The position numbers were made by a program, and so were the translations under genes. A DNA stretch of 64,000 nucleotides, taken from positions 1-64,000 of the forward strand of contig JAEEMG010000082.1 of NCBI GenBank assembly GCA_016283095.1. Reading direction: 5' to 3'. The notes under the pieces were generated by a model, which had not been told where the DNA came from, ran no database searches, and saw only the letters and a program-made list of their open reading frames with translations. This stretch comes from Paludibacteraceae bacterium. Lineage in GTDB: Bacteria > Bacteroidota > Bacteroidia > Bacteroidales > Paludibacteraceae. Below, one piece after another: positions 21,202 to 28,067 of this stretch (position 1 is its first letter; each line of letters begins with the position of its first letter).

Positions 21202-23061
21202 ATGAAACTTCAAACTATATTGACAGGTTGCCTCTCTTTAGGCATAATGACAGCATCTGCTGCCCCTGTGGAGACGCAGTCGAAAATCAATGAGGTGATG
21301 GTGTATGCCACGGGTGCCATGGTGACGCGCACTGCTAAAGTGAATGTCAAGAGTGGGGTGACGGAGGTGAAAATCCCGTTGCTGACTCCTTTGTTGGAAC
21401 AGAATTCCGTGCAGGTCGGTGTGAAGGGAGGAAATGTGGTACTTTCCTCAATTAGTTATGACGTGGAGGTGCCCGGACAGAAACAGATAGGCAATGAGGT
21501 GGCAACATTGACGAAAAGAGCAAATGTATTGCGTGATTCAATTGATATGTTGCAGGGTAAGAGCGAGGTGCTTGACAGGGAGCGTGACTTGGTGTTGAAA
21601 AGCAATAATATTGGTGGTGACAATGGCTTTACCGCTCCTACATTGCAGGGCGTGGCATCATACGTGCGTAACGACTTGAATGAGATCATCAAACTGCAGT
21701 ATGGCTACCAGAAGCAGATGAAAAAATATCAGGATGAACTCACGTTGAATGAGCAGAAGGTGAATTTGCTGTATGACAAACAGATGGAGCCAATGAGTTT
21801 TCTTCTGGTCAAACTGGAGTCGCCGACTGCCTCAAATTGTGATTTGGAGATCAACTATTTTGTGAAGAATGCGGCGTGGATGCCATTCTACGAGGCTCGT
21901 ATCGCAAGGAATGACACCAAACTTCATTTGGTGCAGAAGGCATACGTAAGCCAGGCCACAAAAGAGAAGTGGAATAATGTACAGGTGAAACTTTCCCAGA
22001 ATGATCCGAGTGTGAGCAATGAGAAACCGGAATTGGGCAGATACGTCGTCCCTGACGGCAGATATTATGAAAGACCAACCCATACTAATGACAATGGTAA
22101 TCCATATGTGAAGGTGATGGGTGTGGTGCGTGATTGGAGAGGTCCGTTGAAGGGGGCTTTGATCACTTGTGACGACGATGATCGCAAGACACAGTCGGAT
22201 GAGAATGGTTACTATGAGTTGCTGGTCCCAGTCAACAATGATGTCAAATTCAGTTACTCAGGATACCGTTCTACATCCTGCAAGGCAAAAGGACAGAACG
22301 TGATGATCAGAAACGTGCGTATGGAGAGCGGATCATCAAAGATCAGCGATTCTAATATCGATAAGCATTTTGTAAATTATATCGGACAGCACAGAGTGAG
22401 CCTTGCAAAGTCAGCCATGAGCAGTGATATGGAATCTAATATACCGCAGATGGTCATCCGCAATTCCGTCGCAACAATCGGAGGAAAGAATACTATCCCT
22501 GACGACGGTGCTGATCATGAGGTTGTGGTGAAGGATATGTCTGTCGACGCGGAGTATAACTATTATGCGGTGCCTAAATTGTCGAAGGATGTCTATTTGG
22601 TGGCATCTATTCCTAATTGGAAACGCTTGGATCTGCTCGACGGTACTGTTAAACTATTCTTGAACAATATGTATATGGGCGAGAGCTTCATCAATGCCCG
22701 TCAGACAGAAGACACGTTGAATCTGTCAATCGGAAAAGATAAGGATCTTGCTGTCGACAGAAAGGATATGCGTACATACTCGTCGAAGAATCTGATCAAG
22801 ACATCCGACAAGGTGGAGCGTGAATGGATGATCACAGTGAAAAACAATAAGACGGAGTCTGTTAAGGTGACGGTGGAGGATCAGTTCCCTGTCTCTACAA
22901 TGGATGATATCAAGGTCGTTTTGGTTGACAATGGTGGAGCTGAGGTAGACGAGAAGGAGGGTAAGCTTACTTGGAAACTTAATCTGAAACCTGGAGAAAA
23001 GAAAGAGTTGAAATTCTCTTATTCAGTGAAATCGAAGAGATCGAATATCACTGTGGAATGA
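21202..23061 (+). CDS. DUF4140/DUF4139 domain-containing exported protein
   Basis: A 619-residue paralog of the preceding gene, separated by 18 nt from the ATG used here. The track starts at GTG 21187; ATG 21202 gives a cleaner signal peptide (MKLQTILTGCLSLGIMTASA). DUF4140 follows (SKINEVMVYATGAMVTRTAKVNVKSGVTEVKIPLLTPLL), then DUF4139 (LEINYFVKNAAWMPFYEARI … VEDQFPVSTMDDIKVVLV) interrupted at about residues 303-375 by one carboxypeptidase-regulatory-like domain (VMGVVRDWRGPLKGALITC). The family includes proteins annotated MuiA-like ('mucoidy inhibitor'), but a role is not established. The pair is probably co-transcribed. Confidence 0.87.
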   Translation: MKLQTILTGCLSLGIMTASAAPVETQSKINEVMVYATGAMVTRTAKVNVKSGVTEVKIPLLTPLLEQNSVQVGVKGGNVVLSSISYDVEVPGQKQIGNEVATLTKRANVLRDSIDMLQGKSEVLDRERDLVLKSNNIGGDNGFTAPTLQGVASYVRNDLNEIIKLQYGYQKQMKKYQDELTLNEQKVNLLYDKQMEPMSFLLVKLESPTASNCDLEINYFVKNAAWMPFYEARIARNDTKLHLVQKAYVSQATKEKWNNVQVKLSQNDPSVSNEKPELGRYVVPDGRYYERPTHTNDNGNPYVKVMGVVRDWRGPLKGALITCDDDDRKTQSDENGYYELLVPVNNDVKFSYSGYRSTSCKAKGQNVMIRNVRMESGSSKISDSNIDKHFVNYIGQHRVSLAKSAMSSDMESNIPQMVIRNSVATIGGKNTIPDDGADHEVVVKDMSVDAEYNYYAVPKLSKDVYLVASIPNWKRLDLLDGTVKLFLNNMYMGESFINARQTEDTLNLSIGKDKDLAVDRKDMRTYSSKNLIKTSDKVEREWMITVKNNKTESVKVTVEDQFPVSTMDDIKVVLVDNGGAEVDEKEGKLTWKLNLKPGEKKELKFSYSVKSKRSNITVE

Positions 23062-23081
23062 TAAAAAATCGGAATTGTAAA

Positions 23082-23125
23082 TGTAAAAATGCCGTGGCGA
23101 AGATTTTCACCACGGCATTTTTACA
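23082..23125. terminator. Bidirectional terminator between converging genes
   Basis: TGTAAAAATGCCGTGG-cgaagattttca-CCACGGCATTTTTACA is a perfect 16-bp stem with A-run and T-run arms between the DUF4139 gene and the minus-strand GH43 gene. Confidence 0.9.
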
Positions 23126-23140
23126 CGCATATTCTGAATT

Positions 23141-23156
23141 GCACGGACGTCCGTGC
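23141..23156. repeat. REP-like 16-bp palindrome GCACGGACGTCCGTGC
   Basis: A perfect palindrome containing GCACGGACGT, the core of the GTAGAGACGCACGGACGT family, but without the GTAG foot. It lies 11 nt from the GH43 stop and may be a decayed REP. Confidence 0.7.
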
Positions 23157-23167
23157 CTGGGTTAATG

Positions 23168-25498
23168 TTATTTCAAAGTCAATTTTTTGCAGACCACGTT
23201 GCTGTCAGTAACGATTCTGATTGTGTAGACACCGGATGCGATTCCTGATGTGGAAATCTCTGTTTTGTCTGACACACACACTGTTTTTCCTTCTGCGTTG
23301 ATTATTTCTGCCTTGTATCCACGGGCAGGTTTGAAACCTGCCCCTACGGTTTGGCAATCGTGTGGCACTATGCCCTCAATTCCTAAAATCTTGATTGCAG
23401 ACGGTGTTGCGACGACGGTGATCTTGTCTGCTTCTGTCTCCTCGACATCAGACGGATCCCATTTCGTGAATGTCAAGCGATCGATGTTGACCCAAGATTT
23501 CTTGATTGTCAATTTGATTGTTGATTCACCAGCAGGAAGGGAAATCCTGTTTTTCTGGACGTATTCGTCATACACATCCCATGCTCCTGTGCTGCCAACC
23601 TCTATGTCAATCGCGTCGCCAGCCTCATTTGAAAGAGATGCGTGGACGGTGCCGGCCTCAACTTCTCCCTCCTCACTTGCTCTCACCGACACTGTGTATT
23701 CACCTTCCTCTGCCACATTCACTGTGTAGTTCATCCACTCGTCTGCCTCGCAATATCCTATCGCAAAACCGTTAGCCTCATCTGACGCGTAAACGTCTAC
23801 ACCGTCTTTTCTATACTCACCACCACGATTGCTTCTGTCTTTATCGTAGTATGAGACGTTGTTTCCACCAGTGTTATAGTTTTCTGCCTCCAATACGCCA
23901 GGAATATTGGCTGCCATTTCATTGTATGGACCTACTACCTCAGGCTCTTTGATCAGTCCAAGATAAATCTCGTCGTATACATCTTCTCCAACTTTGAACC
24001 AATCAAAATCTGCATATCCTCCTGCTTGCGACGTTGCGTAATTGAACAATCCGAATTTATATCCTGCAAACATACCAAGAGTGTATGGAAGAGGAATGTC
24101 TTTTCCGATGGCATTCCATTTCTGATTGTCTGTGCTATAATAGAAATAAGCTCTGTCTTTAGTGAAGTCAAAATCGATTCGTAGATATACTGTCTCTCCG
24201 TCAAACGGTACTGATGCATTTCTGACCACAGTCTTGTTCTGGACGATGTTTAGTTTGCCCCACTGCTTCTCCACACCGACAAAACCGAATGAATCCTGTA
24301 GTGCAACAAGTCCGGCTACATCACCGTCTTTCATACCTCTTACATCAAGAGCCACACGACCTGAACATTTAGGTCCGAAAGTCTTTTGTGTCAATGTGTT
24401 TTTAGCCCAGTAAAGACTTTTGTCTGTACGTCCGGTTGTGATACGCAAATATCCTGGGCGTGCTGACAATGACCAATGGGCATCGTCAGGATTATGGTTC
24501 CACTGCCATTCGAGAGGCAGGGTAGTCGACTCGAAATCATCCGATGTCGCCATACTGTATGCTGGCTCCACTGGGTTTGGCAAGTCGACGCTACGAACCG
24601 CCTGATTACCCATTGTTGGCCACCCGTTCTGCCAAGTGACAGGGATAAGCCAAGGAATACGTCCCACACCACCTGAGTCGCGGAAAAGCATAGCATACCA
24701 TTTGCCGTCGGGAGTGTCGAAGATTCCACCCTGAGCCACACCGTTTTCCTGCAATGCGATCTTGCCTTCATAGTTGCCCTTCAAACTGCTTGAGCGGAAC
24801 ACCAGTTCAGTACGGCATTTGCCGTTTGGCCAAGAGATAGCGAAAAGATAGTATCTGCCGTCGACTTTCTCCATGTGCGCACCCTCACACTTCACGATAT
24901 AGCCGTTAGTGCCGGTAGTCTGGTCGATAGGAATGTTAAGTTTTGAAGCTCCACCCTTCACACTTTTAAGGTCACTGTTGAGTTCTATGATGTTAAACTC
25001 ACCGCTGCCGAAAATGATGTAGGCACGGTCATCGTCGTCGAAGAAAAGAGAAGGGTCGTGATAGAATGGCAGACGAACCTCATCCCAAGTGCCATTTTCG
25101 ATATCGTCAGTAGAGAAAAGATGGGTCTTTCCTGTTGTGTACGACGGAGTGAGAATATAATATTTGTTTTTATGCTTGCGAAGAGAAGATGCCCACGAAC
25201 CCTTTCCATAGGCATGTTTGCCGCCATTAAGACTCTGGTTGTCTCCGTTGTCGAGCGTCTGGTAGGCATAGTTGACGGTACGCCAATTCGATAAATCTTC
25301 CGACATCATGATAGGGACACCAGGCGCACAGTGCATAGTTGTGCTCACCATATAATATTTGTTTCCATCACGGATGACGGAAGGGTCTGGCACATCTGAG
25401 TAGATGAGCGGATTAGATACGGAGACACCCAAGGATTGGAGAGTGGCACCGAAAAAAGTTGCAACTGAAGCAACGATAGATAGTAGTGTTTTCTTCAT
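23168..25498 (-). CDS. GH43-family glycoside hydrolase with CBM6 and T9SS sorting domain
   Basis: A 776-residue secreted enzyme, likely a beta-xylosidase/alpha-L-arabinofuranosidase-type GH43. After a signal peptide (1-25) comes the five-bladed propeller with the acidic triad regions YSDVPDPSVIR, YHDPSLFFDDD and VKCEGAHMEK, then a C-terminal beta-sandwich (SDDFESTTLPLEWQWNHNPDDAHWSL), a CBM6 (PGVLEAENYNTGGNNVSYYD…CEADEWMNYTVNV) and a T9SS-type tail (GIASGVYTIRIVTDSNVVCKKLTLK). The linker before the tail, VGAGFKPARG, is encoded by a palindromic REP element. Exact substrate cannot be told. No SusC/SusD pair is adjacent, so it is not in a classical polysaccharide utilisation locus. Confidence 0.9.
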   Translation of the reverse strand: MKKTLLSIVASVATFFGATLQSLGVSVSNPLIYSDVPDPSVIRDGNKYYMVSTTMHCAPGVPIMMSEDLSNWRTVNYAYQTLDNGDNQSLNGGKHAYGKGSWASSLRKHKNKYYILTPSYTTGKTHLFSTDDIENGTWDEVRLPFYHDPSLFFDDDDRAYIIFGSGEFNIIELNSDLKSVKGGASKLNIPIDQTTGTNGYIVKCEGAHMEKVDGRYYLFAISWPNGKCRTELVFRSSSLKGNYEGKIALQENGVAQGGIFDTPDGKWYAMLFRDSGGVGRIPWLIPVTWQNGWPTMGNQAVRSVDLPNPVEPAYSMATSDDFESTTLPLEWQWNHNPDDAHWSLSARPGYLRITTGRTDKSLYWAKNTLTQKTFGPKCSGRVALDVRGMKDGDVAGLVALQDSFGFVGVEKQWGKLNIVQNKTVVRNASVPFDGETVYLRIDFDFTKDRAYFYYSTDNQKWNAIGKDIPLPYTLGMFAGYKFGLFNYATSQAGGYADFDWFKVGEDVYDEIYLGLIKEPEVVGPYNEMAANIPGVLEAENYNTGGNNVSYYDKDRSNRGGEYRKDGVDVYASDEANGFAIGYCEADEWMNYTVNVAEEGEYTVSVRASEEGEVEAGTVHASLSNEAGDAIDIEVGSTGAWDVYDEYVQKNRISLPAGESTIKLTIKKSWVNIDRLTFTKWDPSDVEETEADKITVVATPSAIKILGIEGIVPHDCQTVGAGFKPARGYKAEIINAEGKTVCVSDKTEISTSGIASGVYTIRIVTDSNVVCKKLTLK
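23323..23347 (-). repeat. Second GTAG palindrome family, inside the GH43 coding sequence
   Basis: On the minus strand GTAGGGGCAGGTTTCAAACCTGCCC: GTAG foot plus a hairpin GGGCAGGTTT-c-AAACCTGCCC. It is translated in frame as VGAGFKPARG between CBM6 and the sorting domain. A near-identical copy is intergenic at 51283-51307. Confidence 0.92.
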
Positions 25499-25547
25499 GG
25501 TCTGTTATGTATGGTAATATAATTCTACAGTTTTGGAAACCCATCTT

Positions 25548-25572
25548 GTAGAGACGCACGGACGTGCGTCTC
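25548..25572 (+). repeat. GTAG-type REP element, copy 2
   Basis: GTAGAGACGCACGGACGTGCGTCTC, a perfect member of the family; a partial second arm (CGGACGTACGTCTG) follows. It lies 50 bp upstream of the GH43 start. The remaining 25573-25780 is AT-rich with no gene or promoter I can support. Confidence 0.93.
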
Positions 25573-25780
25573 TTCTCGGACGTACGTCTGACAATGCATC
25601 ATCAAACAAATCATCATGTGTCTCCAATTTTTTCGAACACTAAAATAAAAAAATCATAATTCAAGATATTTTCAGATGAAGATAAATGCTTGATAAATAT
25701 TTATGTGCATGCTGTTTGGTACATTTGACACGGATGGAGACGAATGTCATTGGGCAGGATTGCATGCATGTTTTGCAAAT

Positions 25781-25861
25781 ATTAATCAGAATCTTTATTC
25801 CATGAACCAAAACATGTAGAGACGCACGGACGTGCTTGTAACCATCTGGACGTGCGTGTAA
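25781..25861 (+). repeat. Left ~80-bp direct repeat flanking the RAYT gene, with REP
   Basis: ATTAATCAGAATC…CCATGAACC…AAAAC..GTAGAGACGCACGGACGTGC..GT…CCATCTGGAC.TG is shared with 26573-26650 in the same orientation. The REP itself begins at 25816 (GTAG foot) and a second arm GGACGTGCGTGTAAC ends the unit. Confidence 0.9.
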
Positions 25862-25940
25862 CATAGACATTCATTTTTTGTGTGAACATTGCCAACCCAT
25901 TATCTGTCCAATCTAAATCAATTTAATATTTGCATCATAT

Positions 25941-25972
25941 TTTGTGAATTTCGGGAAAGGTTTATAATTTTG
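25941..25972 (+). promoter_or_regulatory. Promoter of the RAYT transposase gene
   Basis: TTTG (25941-25944) and TAATTTTG (25965-25972) are 20 nt apart, a full Bacteroidota consensus match, 24 nt before the ATG. Confidence 0.85.
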
Positions 25973-25995
25973 TTCAAAAATTAGTAACAGGAAAA

Positions 25996-26577
25996 ATGGA
26001 AGATTTATTCAAAAACAAATATCGTATTTCTTCAAATAGAATGCGAAAATGGGATTATGCAGGCAATGGCCATTATTTCATTACATCAGTGACGGCATCC
26101 CGACAAGAATTATTCGGAGAAATCGTAAACAACAGAATGGTATTGAATGATTTTGGCAAGATTGTTTACAATGAATTTTTCAAATCTTTTGAAATCCGAA
26201 AAGAATTGTATTTGGGTGAATTTATCCTTATGCCCAACCATTGGCATGCAATAATCATATTGGATAAATCAATATGCACCGATTTATATCAGAAAATTCA
26301 TTCATCTCAAAAACAGAATGAATATTTCCCATTAATAAGGAAACCAAAATCAATATCTACATTTGTGAGCGGATTCAAATCTTCTGCAATCACTCAAATT
26401 GACAATTTCATTGACAAAAATAACTTGGCAATACCAAAATTCAATAAGTTGAATCCATTGTGGCAGCCAAATTATTACGACCATATAATTCGTGACAGTG
26501 ACGAATACAATAAAATTGCCGATTATATTATTAACAATCCACAAAACTGGGAGAATGACATGTTTTCCAAACATTAA
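25996..26577 (+). CDS. REP-associated tyrosine transposase (RAYT, Y1_Tnp/HUH family)
   Basis: A 193-residue single-domain HUH nuclease. The N-terminus RRMRKWDYAGNGHYFITSVT-like segment (here RMRKWDYAGNGHYFITSVTASRQELFG) and the metal-binding H-x-H in FILMPNHWHAIIIL are diagnostic. The catalytic tyrosine is probably in WQPNYYDHIIRDSDEYNKIADYIINNP. It appears intact and has a good promoter. RAYTs are domesticated relatives of IS200/IS605 transposases that act on REP palindromes with a GTAG foot; exactly such palindromes flank this gene and occur nearby. The TAA stop overlaps the first bases of the right-hand direct repeat. Confidence 0.93.
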   Translation: MEDLFKNKYRISSNRMRKWDYAGNGHYFITSVTASRQELFGEIVNNRMVLNDFGKIVYNEFFKSFEIRKELYLGEFILMPNHWHAIIILDKSICTDLYQKIHSSQKQNEYFPLIRKPKSISTFVSGFKSSAITQIDNFIDKNNLAIPKFNKLNPLWQPNYYDHIIRDSDEYNKIADYIINNPQNWENDMFSKH

Positions 26578-26650
26578 TCAGAATCGTTATCCCATGAACC
26601 CAAAACCCGTAGAGACGCACGGACGTGCGTGTCGCCATCTGGACATGTGA
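26573..26650 (+). repeat. Right ~80-bp direct repeat flanking the RAYT gene, with REP
   Basis: Same order as the left repeat: ATTAATCAGAATCGTTATCCCATGAACCC, then a REP at 26609-26633 (GTAGAGACGCACGGACGTGCGTGTC), then CCATCTGGACATGTG. It begins inside the last codons of the transposase gene; the two repeats are 792 bp apart. Confidence 0.9.
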
Positions 26651-26737
26651 TTATGATTAATGATGTATTTTGTGAATCTGTATTCGTTTAATTTGCACGA
26701 TTGATTATATACACGATTGAAATGCCGCACGATTGTT

Positions 26738-26763
26738 GTTACACGCACGGACGTGCGTGTAAC
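26738..26763. repeat. 26-bp REP-like palindrome GTTACACGCACG…CGTGCGTGTAAC
   Basis: GTTACACGCACG-ga-CGTGCGTGTAAC is a perfect 12-bp stem. It shares ACGCACGGACGTGCGT with the REP family but the foot is GTTACAC, matching the variant outer arm (GTGTAAC) at 25855. Confidence 0.88.
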
Positions 26764-26872
26764 CGTTTTTGACGACAATCGTTTTTGATGATGTTAAAAC
26801 ATGATATTTCCCATATTCCCCAACATTAAAATCCAAATCTCGTATCTTTTCAAAATTAGTTTTATCTTTGTA

Positions 26873-26880
26873 GGATAGGA
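26873..26880 (+). promoter_or_regulatory. -7 element TATCTTTG before the DUF1566 gene
   Basis: TATCTTTG sits 3 nt before a purine-rich stretch (AGGATAGGAGAA) and the ATG at 26884. The transcript would have almost no leader. The upstream -33 position reads TTTT rather than TTTG. Confidence 0.6.
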
Positions 26881-26883
26881 GAA

Positions 26884-27942
26884 ATGTGTATGTATATAAT
26901 TAGGGTATTATTGTGTATTTTGATGTTCACAGAGGTATCTGTGGCATTAGCGGAAACAGTGGATTTTATCACAGTTTCTGAACTCAACAAGGCTCGTAAG
27001 AAAAAGAGTTTTGTTGATGTGGATCATATGCTCAACCGTAAGGGATGGCTTGCTGTGTCTCCAGAGAAACTTGGTGACAATAATGTGTCTGAGTTGGAGT
27101 GGACTTATGGCATTGATTATAAGATCTCTTTTGAACGTTCTTGGAAGCGTCTTTGCAATGTTGTCATGACCACTACAAAGTTTAATGCGGACAGATTCAT
27201 CAATAAAAATCTGTCGAAATATCGTTTGGTATTACAGACTCGCACCAAAACTTTCTATCGCAACGGTAATGAGATGGTGATGCTGAAGACGATGGACAAC
27301 TCTCATTTTGTGACGCTTACATTTGCGACCAAAGATGATGACTATTGGCGTATGATGGTGGCTACAAAGTCTGATCCAGATGTGCGTCGTCTTGACACAT
27401 ATCAGATTGGTGACTATATTGAGAGTGAGGGAGGAATCCTTTTCTATGTGTCGGAAGACTATGAATATGGCTATATACTTGCCATGACTGATGTCGGCTT
27501 TGGAAAAAACTATTCGTGGGGAGCTGACAGAGTGGATATCAATGGCAAATTCCCATACACTACGCGTGAGTGGCATGAGGCTAATTTTGATATGCAAGGA
27601 GCAGAAAACACTGCGGCTATCTGCAATTATATAGAGGAGACGATGGATAATGCAGAGTATGCGGCTCAGGCTGCCAAATCATATACTGCGGCTGGCAAAA
27701 CAGATTGGTATCTGCCTAGTGAAGGCCAGTTGCGTACTATTAAGGATGATATCCAGCGAATCAACCGCAGACTGAAGGCGGAGGGTGGTGTGAGCATGGC
27801 CAACGCGTGGTATTGGAGCAGCACGGAGTATGATTATGTGTTCGCATGGGCAATCAATTTTAAGAACAACACCGTCGGACGCAGTTCAAAAAGCAGTGCC
27901 GACCGTGTCAGAGCCGTCCGCACAATCCGTATAGAGGATTAA
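26884..27942 (+). CDS. Secreted protein with DUF1566-like C-terminal domain
   Basis: A 352-residue protein with a signal peptide (MCMYIIRVLLCILMFTEVSVALA) and an uncharacterised N-terminal domain (about 25-160). The C-terminal domain resembles DUF1566/Lcl: GDYIESEGGILFYVSEDYEYGYILAM… TDWYLPSEGQLRTIKDDI… YWSSTEYDYVFAWAINFKNNTVGRSSKSSADRVRAVRTI. DUF1566 domains share the C-type-lectin-like fold and occur in surface proteins. No sorting tail is seen, so it may stay in the periplasm. REP elements flank both sides. The exact role is unknown. Confidence 0.75.
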   Translation: MCMYIIRVLLCILMFTEVSVALAETVDFITVSELNKARKKKSFVDVDHMLNRKGWLAVSPEKLGDNNVSELEWTYGIDYKISFERSWKRLCNVVMTTTKFNADRFINKNLSKYRLVLQTRTKTFYRNGNEMVMLKTMDNSHFVTLTFATKDDDYWRMMVATKSDPDVRRLDTYQIGDYIESEGGILFYVSEDYEYGYILAMTDVGFGKNYSWGADRVDINGKFPYTTREWHEANFDMQGAENTAAICNYIEETMDNAEYAAQAAKSYTAAGKTDWYLPSEGQLRTIKDDIQRINRRLKAEGGVSMANAWYWSSTEYDYVFAWAINFKNNTVGRSSKSSADRVRAVRTIRIED

Positions 27943-27948
27943 TCGCAC

Positions 27949-28027
27949 GTAGAGACGCACGGTCGTGCGTCTAATCGATCCCCGTGATGCCGTGCGTCTC
28001 ATGAAGTGATGCCGTACGTCTCATGAA
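27949..28027 (+). repeat. GTAG-type REP plus a 22-bp tandem repeat
   Basis: GTAGAGACGCACGGTCGTGCGTCT at 27949-27972 is a REP starting 7 nt after the DUF1566 gene. It is followed by two 22-bp tandem units, GTGATGCCGTGCGTCTCATGAA (27984) and GTGATGCCGTACGTCTCATGAA (28006), each containing one REP arm. The dnaE start is 40 nt further on. Confidence 0.9.
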
Positions 28028-28067
28028 GTTTATAGAAAAATATATACGTTTTCGTAAATAATAATAG

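Noticed and set aside
25548-27972. Spaced repeats resembling a CRISPR array
   Set aside because: Spacing is irregular (hundreds of bp), units are palindromic REPs with a GTAG foot, and no cas genes are present.
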